Source of the DNA: Acidobacteriota bacterium
GTDB lineage: Bacteria; Acidobacteriota; Blastocatellia; Pyrinomonadales; Pyrinomonadaceae
NCBI GenBank assembly: GCA_029777145.1
Contig: JAKOSS010000459.1
Location: 1 to 5,135 of the forward strand
Reading direction: 5' to 3'
DNA length: 5,135 nucleotides
In this document: positions 1-5,135 of the stretch, one piece after another
Layout: every line of letters begins with the position of its first letter
Numbering within the stretch: the first letter of the stretch is position 1
Notes under the pieces: generated by a model
What the model saw: the letters and a program-made list of their open reading frames with translations, nothing else
The model's database searches: none
What the model was told of the DNA's origin: nothing
Made by a program: the position numbers and the translations under genes

Positions 1-30
1 AGGCTGCGCGCCGGGGAGAGATTCTCGTGA
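1..30 (+). CDS. C-terminal end of upstream gene (possibly methionyl-tRNA formyltransferase), partial
   Basis: Reading from base 1 gives nine sense codons, RLRAGERFS, then TGA at 28-30. The stop overlaps the GTG start of the next gene in a GTGA arrangement, typical of translationally coupled genes. The ending is similar in style to the C-termini of methionyl-tRNA formyltransferases, which often finish with a basic, Gly-Glu-Arg-containing tail, and fmt is a classical upstream neighbour of rsmB. With only nine residues the identity is a guess from context. The other two frames are also open here, so even the existence of this gene end is not proven. Confidence 0.4.
   Translation, partial: RLRAGERFS
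13..20 (+). promoter_or_regulatory. Ribosome binding site of the trhO-like gene
   Basis: The purine-rich GGGGAGAG lies six bases before the GTG at 27 and decides that start. The frame stays open upstream to the window edge, but the expected family N-terminus (a few residues, then a V-A-A-F-Y-x-F motif) begins right after this GTG. Confidence 0.6.
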
Positions 31-782
31 ATCCCGAAAACGTGCGCGTTGCCGCATTTTACGAATTCAAGAAGCTTTCGGATCTTCCGGAAATGAAGCG
101 AAGGCTTTTCGACGCGATGACGTCGCATGCGATCCTCGGAACGATCATCATCGCTCCCGAAGGCTACAATGCGACCGTTTCCGGAAACTCGGACGAACTC
201 ACCGCATTTCTGACGGAGATCGGCGAAATACTTGGAACCGCGATCAATTTCAAGGAATCGAACCACGTCACCGACCCGTTTCGCCGCCGGTTCGTCAAGA
301 TCAAGAAAGAGATCGTCACGCTCAGGCGCGATGTCCGAATGGAACTCGGGCAGGGAACCCACGTTTCGGCCGAGGAATGGAACCGACTGATCCGGCGCGA
401 CGACGTCGTCGTCATTGACACCCGAAATCATTACGAATACCGTGTCGGCACGTTTCGCGGCGCGATCGATCCCAAGACCGAGAAATTCAGCGATCTGCCC
501 GATTTTGTCGAGGCGAATCTTGATCCCGCGCGGAACCGCCACGTCGCGATGTTCTGTACGGGCGGCATCCGATGCGAAAAATTCGTGCCGTACATGAAAG
601 GGCTCGGGTTTGAGAACGTCTACCAACTGGACGGCGGCATTCTCAAGTATCTCGAAGAGATGCCGGCCGCGGAGAGCCTCTGGGAAGGCGAATGCTTCGT
701 CTTCGACGATAGGATCACGCTCGGAGCGGATCTCGCGAAGGGCGAAGCACCGGATTATTCGGCGGAGATGAAAGCGAAATGA
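27..782 (+). CDS. trhO: tRNA uridine(34) hydroxylase, rhodanese family (TrhO/YceA, UPF0176)
   Basis: A 251-residue cytosolic protein. The family hydroxylates uridine 34 of certain tRNAs to 5-hydroxyuridine using O2, an early step toward wobble modifications such as cmo5U or mo5U. The N-terminal part (about 1-95) is the family-specific alpha/beta domain, with the AAFYEF motif at 9-14 and IIAPEGYNATVSG at 41-53. A rhodanese domain follows (about 115-215): IDTRNHYE at 130-137, the active-site loop CTGGIRCEK at 177-185 with catalytic Cys177 and a second Cys183, and LDGGILKYLE at 201-210. The conserved GECFVFDDRI follows at 221-230. The protein ends soon afterwards and so lacks the longer C-terminus, with further cysteines, of the roughly 350-residue E. 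coli enzyme; shorter forms are common. GTG is chosen as start because of a good ribosome binding site and the family N-terminus. The stop overlaps the next gene (ATGA). Family assignment is firm; the exact tRNA targets are inferred. Confidence 0.93.
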   Translation: MNPENVRVAAFYEFKKLSDLPEMKRRLFDAMTSHAILGTIIIAPEGYNATVSGNSDELTAFLTEIGEILGTAINFKESNHVTDPFRRRFVKIKKEIVTLRRDVRMELGQGTHVSAEEWNRLIRRDDVVVIDTRNHYEYRVGTFRGAIDPKTEKFSDLPDFVEANLDPARNRHVAMFCTGGIRCEKFVPYMKGLGFENVYQLDGGILKYLEEMPAAESLWEGECFVFDDRITLGADLAKGEAPDYSAEMKAK

Positions 783-2040
783 AGGTCTCTCCGGCGCGTC
801 ATGCGGCGTTCGCGGTCCTCGGACAGATCGACCGGCACAAGGGCGATTCGGCCTCGCTCCTCGCCCGCGCCGAGGATGAACTGGCGGTCGCCGACCGTCG
901 GCTCTGCCACGAGCTCGTTCTCGGGGTTCTTCGGCGCCGGATGTGGCTCGATCGGAACATCGACGCGCTCGCACCGGGCCGGAAGCTCGACCTTGACGTC
1001 CGCACCATTCTTCGGATCGCGCTCTATCAGCTTTCATTCCTCGACCGTGTTCCGGCGCATGCGGCCGTCAACGACGCCGTCAGCCAGTGCCGCCTCGCGC
1101 GGAAAACTTCCGCCGGGTCGTTCGTCAATGCGGTTCTGCGGAGATTCTTACGTGAGCGTCCCGTCCTTCAGTTTGCGGGCGACGCCGAGCGATTCGCCTG
1201 CGAAACATCGCACCCGGAATGGCTCGTCGAGCGCTGGGCGCGTCAGTTCGGGCGCGAAACCGCCGAAGCGATCGCCCTCGCGGATAACCGGCCGGCCGAG
1301 CAAGCATACCGTTGGACGAGGCGGACGACGGACGCCGTCAGGGAGTCACTCGCCCGCGAAAACGTGCAGAATCGTGCCGAATACCGGCGGGAACTCGCCG
1401 AAAACGGAAAGATCTATTTTCAGGACCGCGGATCGCAACTCGTCGCGCGGTGCGTCGGCTTGACCGAAGGCGAGTCGTTTCTTGACGTCTGTGCCGCGCC
1501 CGGCGGGAAAACGACGCTCGCGGCGCTCGAGGCGTCCGGATCTCCGAAGATCGTCGTCGCGGGCGATTCAAGCGCTGACCGGGTCAAGGTCCTGCTCGGC
1601 AATTGCCGGCGGCAGGGCGCCGACGATGTCGATGTTATTCGATATGACGCGGTTGCCGGATTGCCTTTTGCCGGCGAAATCTTCGACGCCGTTCTGTCGA
1701 CGCGCCGTGTTCGGGAACCGGCACGATCCGGAGCAATCCCGAGATCCGTTACAACGTCACCGAAGAGTCGATCGCCGCGCATCCGGGCAAACAACTCGCA
1801 ATACTGGAAAATGCATCAAAAACGGTCAAACGCGGAGGCCGGCTGATCTATTCCACGTGTTCGCTTGAGTCGGATGAGAATGAGGAAGTGGCGCGTCGCT
1901 TCGCCGGATCGAACGCGGGGTTCCGCATCGTTTCGCCGGGACTGCCGGAGCCATTCGGGACGCCGGACGGATTTGCCAGAACGTTTCCGCACCGCGACGG
2001 CATGGACGGATTTTTTGTGGCGGTCTTCGAGAAGAATTGA
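779..2040 (+). pseudogene. rsmB: 16S rRNA (cytosine-967-C5)-methyltransferase RsmB, frameshifted
   Basis: RsmB uses S-adenosylmethionine to methylate C967 of 16S rRNA. The first frame encodes a NusB-like RNA-binding domain (about 1-130; AVNDAVSQCR at 96-105, FVNAVLRR at 115-122) and then the methyltransferase. Its YFQDRGSQLVA (213-223) and SAM-binding motif I, DVCAAPGGKTTL (236-247), are clear, and FDAVL is at 302-306. After Leu306 (codon 1694-1696) homology leaves this frame, which runs on as nonsense to a stop at 1844-1846. In the +1-shifted frame from 1699 it resumes at once with DAPCSGTG (Cys codon 1708-1710), then YSTCSLE with the catalytic Cys at 1858-1860, and [16 protein letters not shown] before TGA at 2038-2040. 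Inserting one base, for example G to make CTG-GTC-GAC, restores an enzyme of about 420 residues, the normal size. Both catalytic cysteines lie after the break, so the protein as written would be inactive. Start ATG 779 overlaps the trhO stop, with GGAG at 764-767. A sequencing error or a very recent mutation fits best, because the downstream part shows no other damage. Confidence 0.9.
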
Positions 2041-2074
2041 TGATCGGCCGGAACGGATCGGTATCCGGTTTCGT

Positions 2075-2099
2075 TTGACGGCGCAAAAAGTGATAGACT
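2075..2099 (+). promoter_or_regulatory. Possible promoter before the PASTA protein gene
   Basis: The 81-base gap after rsmB is the largest intergenic space in the window. It contains an extended -10-like TGATAGACT (2091-2099; TAGACT matches TATAAT at four of six bases) about 20 bases before the GTG at 2122. A consensus-like TTGACG at 2075-2080 lies only 13 bases upstream of the hexamer, shorter than the usual 16-18, so the two may not work together. A small imperfect hairpin sits just upstream (stem 2052-2058 with 2063-2070, one bulged base) but has no proper T-run. This is a weak pattern-based call. Confidence 0.3.
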
Positions 2100-2109
2100 T
2101 TCGTTTTTT

Positions 2110-2115
2110 GGAGAG
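2110..2115 (+). promoter_or_regulatory. Ribosome binding site of the PASTA protein gene
   Basis: GGAGAG lies six bases before the GTG codon at 2122 and supports that non-ATG start. It puts the basic residues Lys5 and Lys6 directly before the membrane helix, as expected for a protein of this topology. Confidence 0.6.
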
Positions 2116-2121
2116 TTTCGA

Positions 2122-2787
2122 GTGAGTTTTATCAAGAAAAGCGCTTCCGCGATCGGCAAACTTTTGACCGTGATTTTGCTCGGCGCCGCGTTCACCGCGG
2201 GCATGGTCGGCGTTGTTTACATGTCGCTGCAGGGATCCGAGGTAAAGGTTCCGGAGATCGTCGGCAAGAACTTCGATGAAAGCGAACGGCAGCTCGAGAG
2301 TCTCGGTCTCCGGATCAAAAAGCGCGCCGACCGTTATTCCGAAGAGGCGCCGAACACGATCCTTGAACAGCTTCCGCATCCGGGCGACACCGTCAAGACG
2401 GGCCAGCTGATTCTCGTCGTGACGAGCAAACCCAATCCCGAGGGTGAAGAGAAGCCGGCGACGATCCAGAAGGGAAACGAGCAGCCTGACGATTCGGAGA
2501 CGATCGAGGAACTGATCTCGGACAAGCCGAAAAAGAATTCGAATTCAAATACGAACTCGAACAAGAAGAAGAGTTCGTCGACGCGTGACGTGATCAAGAA
2601 TTCGAACACGTCGTCGAATACATCGACCGAAGACAACAAGACCGAGCCATCCAATTCGTCGAAGGAGAAGAACGAAACCAAGCCGGAAGGCAAACAAGGA
2701 AACCCGACGGCCTCGCCGAAACCGACGGCCGCGAAGACGCCCGGCGCGGGAGATACGCGCGAGCGGCGCAACCCGGGCAACCGTTAG
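2122..2787 (+). CDS. Single-pass membrane protein with one PASTA domain and Asn/Ser/Lys-rich tail
   Basis: A 221-residue protein with no enzyme domain visible. A short basic N-terminus (K5, K6, K13) is followed by one hydrophobic helix (about 14-35), which suggests the N-terminus is inside and the rest outside the cytoplasmic membrane. Residues about 40-104 form one PASTA domain: VKVPEIVGKNFDESERQLES at 41-60, a Gly-Leu turn at 62-63, an E-Q-L-P-H-P-G-D-T-V segment at 82-91 and the closing strand LILVVTSKP at 96-104. In PASTA kinases and class B penicillin-binding proteins such domains contact peptidoglycan fragments or regulate cell-wall proteins. The rest (about 105-221) is hydrophilic and probably disordered: acidic to 135, then Asn/Ser/Thr/Lys-rich, then Pro/Ala/Lys-rich with a basic end. 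The gene lies between rsmB and rpe, where Bacillota carry a PASTA kinase. A cell-wall-sensing or scaffolding role is inferred; nothing shows it directly. Confidence 0.8.
   Translation: MSFIKKSASAIGKLLTVILLGAAFTAGMVGVVYMSLQGSEVKVPEIVGKNFDESERQLESLGLRIKKRADRYSEEAPNTILEQLPHPGDTVKTGQLILVVTSKPNPEGEEKPATIQKGNEQPDDSETIEELISDKPKKNSNSNTNSNKKKSSSTRDVIKNSNTSSNTSTEDNKTEPSNSSKEKNETKPEGKQGNPTASPKPTAAKTPGAGDTRERRNPGNR
2530..2720 (+). repeat. Low-complexity coding tract (Asn/Ser/Lys/Thr-rich)
   Basis: This part of the PASTA protein gene is built from recurring AAY, TCG, ACG and AAG codons and is visibly more A-rich than its surroundings. The 11-mer AAGAATTCGAA occurs twice, at 2533-2543 and 2596-2606, in the same reading frame (Lys-Asn-Ser-Asn each time). 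It is a degenerate tract, not a regular tandem repeat, and is the likely site of length variation between relatives. Confidence 0.6.
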
Positions 2788-2823
2788 TTTTTGGCCCGCA
2801 ACAAACAGGAGTTGGCTAGTCCC

Positions 2824-3513
2824 ATGATCGCTGAATCAAGAACTCAACGGGCCTTCGAACTCGCTCCGTCGATCCTGTCGGCGGATTTCGCGAGGCTCGG
2901 TGAGGAGATCGCCGCGATCGAGGCAGGCGGTGCGACCGTGCTTCATGTCGACGTGATGGACGGCAGGTTCGTGCCGAATATCACGATCGGCCTGCCGGTG
3001 GTCAAATCGTTGCGAAGTGCGACTCGGATGACGATCGACTGTCACCTGATGATCGTTGAACCGAACCGCTATGCGGCCGATTTTGTAAAGGCAGGAGCCG
3101 ATATGGTTTCGGTGCACGTCGAGGCGGACGTCCACCTCCAGCGGACGCTCGTGGCGATTCGTGAAGCCGGAGGCAAGGCCGGGATCGCGATCAACCCGGC
3201 GACGCCGCTCGGTTCGCTCGAGGAAGCGCTGCCGTATGCGGATTTCGTCCTCCTGATGTCGGTAAATCCAGGTTTCGGCGGACAGAAATTCATACCGACG
3301 TCGACCGACAAGCTGCGGCGGCTGAGAAGGATGATCGACGAGCGCGGGCTCGACGTCAGGATCGAGATCGACGGCGGAATCGATGCCGGCAACATTCGCG
3401 AGATCGTTGCGGCCGGAGCGGAATTGATCGTTGCCGGATCGGCGGTCTTCGGTGGCGGCGATCCGGAATCGGCCGCGAGGAAAATGATCGAAAACGGAAC
3501 GGATTGGATTTGA
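2824..3513 (+). CDS. rpe: Ribulose-phosphate 3-epimerase
   Basis: A 229-residue cytosolic TIM-barrel enzyme that interconverts D-ribulose 5-phosphate and D-xylulose 5-phosphate in the pentose phosphate pathway (and the Calvin cycle where present). All signature elements are visible: LAPSILSADF at 13-22 with Ser16, LHVDVMDGRFVPN at 40-52 with metal-binding His41 and catalytic Asp43, DCHLMI at 72-77 with His74, SVNPGFGGQKF at 146-156 forming the phosphate-binding region, EIDGGI at 181-186 with catalytic Asp183, and VAGSAVFGG at 203-211. Length is normal for the family. ATG 2824 is chosen over in-frame TTG codons at 2791 and 2812: AGGAG at 2807-2811 lies upstream, though at a rather long 12-base spacing, and family proteins have only a short stretch before the APSILSAD motif. 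It begins 36 bases after the PASTA gene with no promoter or terminator seen, so it is probably cotranscribed. Confidence 0.97.
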   Translation: MIAESRTQRAFELAPSILSADFARLGEEIAAIEAGGATVLHVDVMDGRFVPNITIGLPVVKSLRSATRMTIDCHLMIVEPNRYAADFVKAGADMVSVHVEADVHLQRTLVAIREAGGKAGIAINPATPLGSLEEALPYADFVLLMSVNPGFGGQKFIPTSTDKLRRLRRMIDERGLDVRIEIDGGIDAGNIREIVAAGAELIVAGSAVFGGGDPESAARKMIENGTDWI

Positions 3514-3520
3514 TCCCAAA

Positions 3521-3538
3521 GCGCGCCTCGGATCGCGC
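3521..3538 (+). other. Small GC-rich inverted repeat between rpe and the TPR gene
   Basis: GCGCG at 3521-3525 can pair with CGCGC at 3534-3538 around an eight-base loop, ten bases before the ATG at 3549. There is no T-run after it, so it is not a convincing terminator. It could affect translation of the downstream gene or mRNA stability, or be chance in GC-rich DNA. Confidence 0.25.
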
Positions 3539-3548
3539 AGAAGTAATT

Positions 3549-5066
3549 ATGGTTCTTAAAATCAGTAAAGCAGTTGTATTGGCTTTGGTACTTTTCTCCA
3601 TCGCCGTCTCGGCGCAGGACAATTTTACGCCCATTCAGCGGCTGGATGTCATGCGCCAGAAGCTTGAGACCATGCGCCGTTCGCTGACAAGCGCGGCGGC
3701 CGCGATGAAGGACGAGAACAAGGACGACAAGTCCAAGAAGGACGACAAGGCGAAGTTGGATTCGCCGCTCGGTCGTCTGCTCGGCCTCGAAAAAGAAGCG
3801 GCGTCGCTTCAATCTGAGGTGAACAGCCTTCGCGGGAAGGTCGAACGGTCTGAGAAATACGAGATCGGCGACGTCGATCAGGCGGAAGAACGCGTCAAGG
3901 AACTTCAGACGCGGACCGACGCCGCACTCGTCGAAACGGCCGCGTTGCGCGCCGCACCGAAATCGACCGTCGGTCAGAGCCGCGAGGTCAAACAGAAAAC
4001 GAAAAAGCTGTTGTGGCTGATCCCGATCGGCAAAGAGCGCGACGAATATGAAGAACTGATCGGATCGGTGCAGCCGGGACGCGATCGGGAGCTTTTCATC
4101 GTCGCCACGCGCGAGATCAGAAAGAACAATTACGAGGTCGGCCGACTGCTGTTCCAGACGATCATCACGACGTACCCTGATTCGCCGTACTTGCCGATGG
4201 CAAAGCTCGCCGTCGCTGACTCGTTCTATCTCGAGGGATCGACGAGCGCGCTGATCCAGGCCGCCGCCGGTTATCAGGATTGGCTGACGTTTTTCCCGAC
4301 GCATCCGCTTGCGGACCGGGTGCTGCTCAAGATCGCCGAATCGGAAATGCGCCGCGTCGGTTTGCCCGACCGTGAGATCCCGAACGCAAAGCGGGCTGAG
4401 CAGAAGCTCAAGGCGTTCATCCAGAATTACCCGAATTCGCCGTTGCGGCCGATGGTCGATCTTCGTCTCGCGGAAGTTCAGGACAATCTCGGACTCCATA
4501 ATCTCTACATCGCCAACTACTACTACAAGATGTCGGTCGATCAGAAGAAAGGCGGTCTGAAGGGCGCGCAATCGCGATACCGCGAGATCCTCGACAAATA
4601 TCCGAACTTCAGTTTCATGGACGAGGCGCTGTTCAAACTCGCCGTCACGTATTTGGTCGAGGAAGAAACCGATCAGGCAGCGCGCTATTTCCAGCGCGTT
4701 GTCCGCGAGTATCCGAACAGTGAATTCTTTGAGAAATCGAAGGAGCAGCTCAATCTTATCGGCGCGACGGTTCCGGAGCCGGATCCGACGCGCAAGGACG
4801 TTCTGCCGCCCGAAAAAGTGTCGTTCTTCGCGAACTTCCGGAATCAGCTATTCGGCGTTTATCCGATGACGATTGACAAGGACGGCGTGCTGATGACCCG
4901 CGACTTCGACAAATGCAAGTTCGAACTGATCGATAAGGTGATCGAGAATCTGGGGCAGATCTCGCAAAGCGAGGTTCCGAAAACGCTGACGGCGGTGGTT
5001 GTGCCGTGCGAAACCCAGGCAAAATCCGACACGAAGAAGGAAGAAGACACGACCAAGCAACCGTGA
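3549..5066 (+). CDS. Exported TPR protein, BamD/YfiO-like, with N-terminal coiled coil
   Basis: A 505-residue protein. Residues 1-22 are a Sec signal peptide (K4, K7, a hydrophobic stretch 9-20, cleavage expected after AVSA before Gln23). There is no lipobox cysteine, unlike classical lipoprotein BamD. Residues about 28-135 are charged and helical, probably coiled coil, interrupted by a Lys/Asp-rich linker (54-70). The core (about 178-405) has TPR-like repeats with the BamD/YfiO pattern: YEVGRLLFQTIITTYPDSPY (195-214), DWLTFFPTHPLADR (244-257), AFIQNYPNSPLRP (289-301), NYYYKM (323-328), RYREILDKYPNFSFMDEAL (343-361) and RYFQRVVREYPNSEFF (379-394). A C-terminal region (406-505) has no family I recognise and ends in a charged tail. 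BamD helps insert beta-barrel proteins in the outer membrane; here a periplasmic scaffolding role is all that can be inferred. ATG 3549 is chosen over TTG 3504 because the signal peptide starts there; the ribosome binding site is weak. Confidence 0.75.
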   Translation: MVLKISKAVVLALVLFSIAVSAQDNFTPIQRLDVMRQKLETMRRSLTSAAAAMKDENKDDKSKKDDKAKLDSPLGRLLGLEKEAASLQSEVNSLRGKVERSEKYEIGDVDQAEERVKELQTRTDAALVETAALRAAPKSTVGQSREVKQKTKKLLWLIPIGKERDEYEELIGSVQPGRDRELFIVATREIRKNNYEVGRLLFQTIITTYPDSPYLPMAKLAVADSFYLEGSTSALIQAAAGYQDWLTFFPTHPLADRVLLKIAESEMRRVGLPDREIPNAKRAEQKLKAFIQNYPNSPLRPMVDLRLAEVQDNLGLHNLYIANYYYKMSVDQKKGGLKGAQSRYREILDKYPNFSFMDEALFKLAVTYLVEEETDQAARYFQRVVREYPNSEFFEKSKEQLNLIGATVPEPDPTRKDVLPPEKVSFFANFRNQLFGVYPMTIDKDGVLMTRDFDKCKFELIDKVIENLGQISQSEVPKTLTAVVVPCETQAKSDTKKEEDTTKQP

Positions 5067-5067
5067 G

Positions 5068-5135
5068 ATGAGCGAGATCTCGCCGGAGAATCTGGCTGAA
5101 ATTGAAAAGCGATACCGGGCGGCCGCGATCATCGG
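5068..5135 (+). CDS. Start of an unidentified gene, partial
   Basis: An ATG one base after the TPR gene's TGA opens a frame that runs through the window edge for 22 codons. It begins MSEISPENLAEIEKRYRAAA and continues with Ile-Ile. The first half is charged and probably helical, and the last visible residues turn hydrophobic, which could be a membrane helix or a buried core. No strong ribosome binding site is seen, so translation is probably coupled to the upstream gene. I do not recognise the family from so short a piece. Confidence 0.6.
   Translation, partial: MSEISPENLAEIEKRYRAAAII

Noticed and set aside
801..1463. A 220-codon plus-strand frame inside rsmB
   Set aside because: It is Ser/Arg-rich shadow coding over the clearly conserved NusB-like and methyltransferase sequence in the rsmB frame.
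1685..1710. Programmed ribosomal frameshifting as the explanation for the rsmB break
   Set aside because: There is no slippery heptamer or homopolymer run at the site, no evident stimulatory hairpin, and RsmB is not known to use frameshifting. A missing base is simpler.
2052..2070. A rho-independent terminator after rsmB
   Set aside because: The hairpin has only seven base pairs with a bulge and is followed by TCGTTTGACGG rather than a run of T.
1816..2379. A 187-codon minus-strand frame over the rsmB end and the PASTA gene start
   Set aside because: It covers the conserved C-terminal part of rsmB and the membrane helix of the PASTA protein in antisense, and its translation shows no known motif.
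2334..2780. A 148-codon minus-strand frame rich in Phe, Val, Glu and Ser
   Set aside because: It is the antisense reading of the Asn/Ser/Lys-rich tract. Its apparent hydrophobicity comes from complementing AAN and TCG codons, not from a membrane protein gene.
2791..2823. An N-terminal extension of Rpe from TTG at 2791
   Set aside because: The extension contains the AGGAG ribosome binding site itself and adds residues that family members do not have; ATG 2824 fits better.
3504..3548. A TTG start at 3504 for the TPR protein, overlapping rpe
   Set aside because: It would place 15 residues with several charges before a textbook signal peptide that begins exactly at ATG 3549.
3069..4571. A 500-codon open frame on the minus strand across rpe and the TPR gene
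   Set aside because: It is antisense to two well-supported genes and crosses their boundary. The translation is Arg/Leu/Asp-rich without recognisable motifs. Long antisense frames are common where forward codons are GC-rich.

Overview
The window is a compact, entirely plus-strand stretch of bacterial chromosome with high-50s GC content (judged by eye). It reads as housekeeping DNA: there are no mobile elements, CRISPR arrays, tRNAs or rRNAs. The gene content suggests a Gram-negative, PASTA-containing lineage. My best guess is Acidobacteriota, perhaps Blastocatellia/Pyrinomonadaceae, from the PASTA protein with an Asn/Ser-rich tail next to rpe and a BamD-like TPR protein. This is inference; no marker in the window fixes the taxonomy.

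Layout: (1) 1-30, the last nine codons of an upstream gene, whose ending resembles the C-terminus of methionyl-tRNA formyltransferase (Fmt). (2) 27-782, a rhodanese-type tRNA U34 hydroxylase (TrhO/YceA family). (3) 779-2040, a 16S rRNA m5C967 methyltransferase (RsmB) broken by an apparent one-base deletion at about 1696/1697, inside the motif around the PCS cysteine. (4) 2041-2121, the widest intergenic gap, with a possible weak promoter. (5) 2122-2787, a single-pass membrane protein with one PASTA domain and a low-complexity tail. (6) 2824-3513, ribulose-5-phosphate 3-epimerase (Rpe). (7) 3549-5066, an exported BamD/YfiO-like TPR protein without a lipobox. (8) 5068-end, the start of an unidentified gene.

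The genes are tightly packed: 4-base overlaps at 27-30 and 779-782, gaps of about 35 bases around rpe, and 1 base before the last gene. This suggests one or two transcription units. The first part joins translation functions (putative Fmt, tRNA wobble modification, rRNA methylation). The second joins envelope proteins to a pentose-phosphate enzyme. The order rsmB - PASTA protein - rpe recalls the classical fmt-rsmB-prpC-prkC-rsgA-rpe cluster of Bacillota, with a kinase-less PASTA protein in place of the PASTA kinase. That parallel and the rsmB frameshift are the most interesting points. I see no clear sign of an unknown defence or mobile system.
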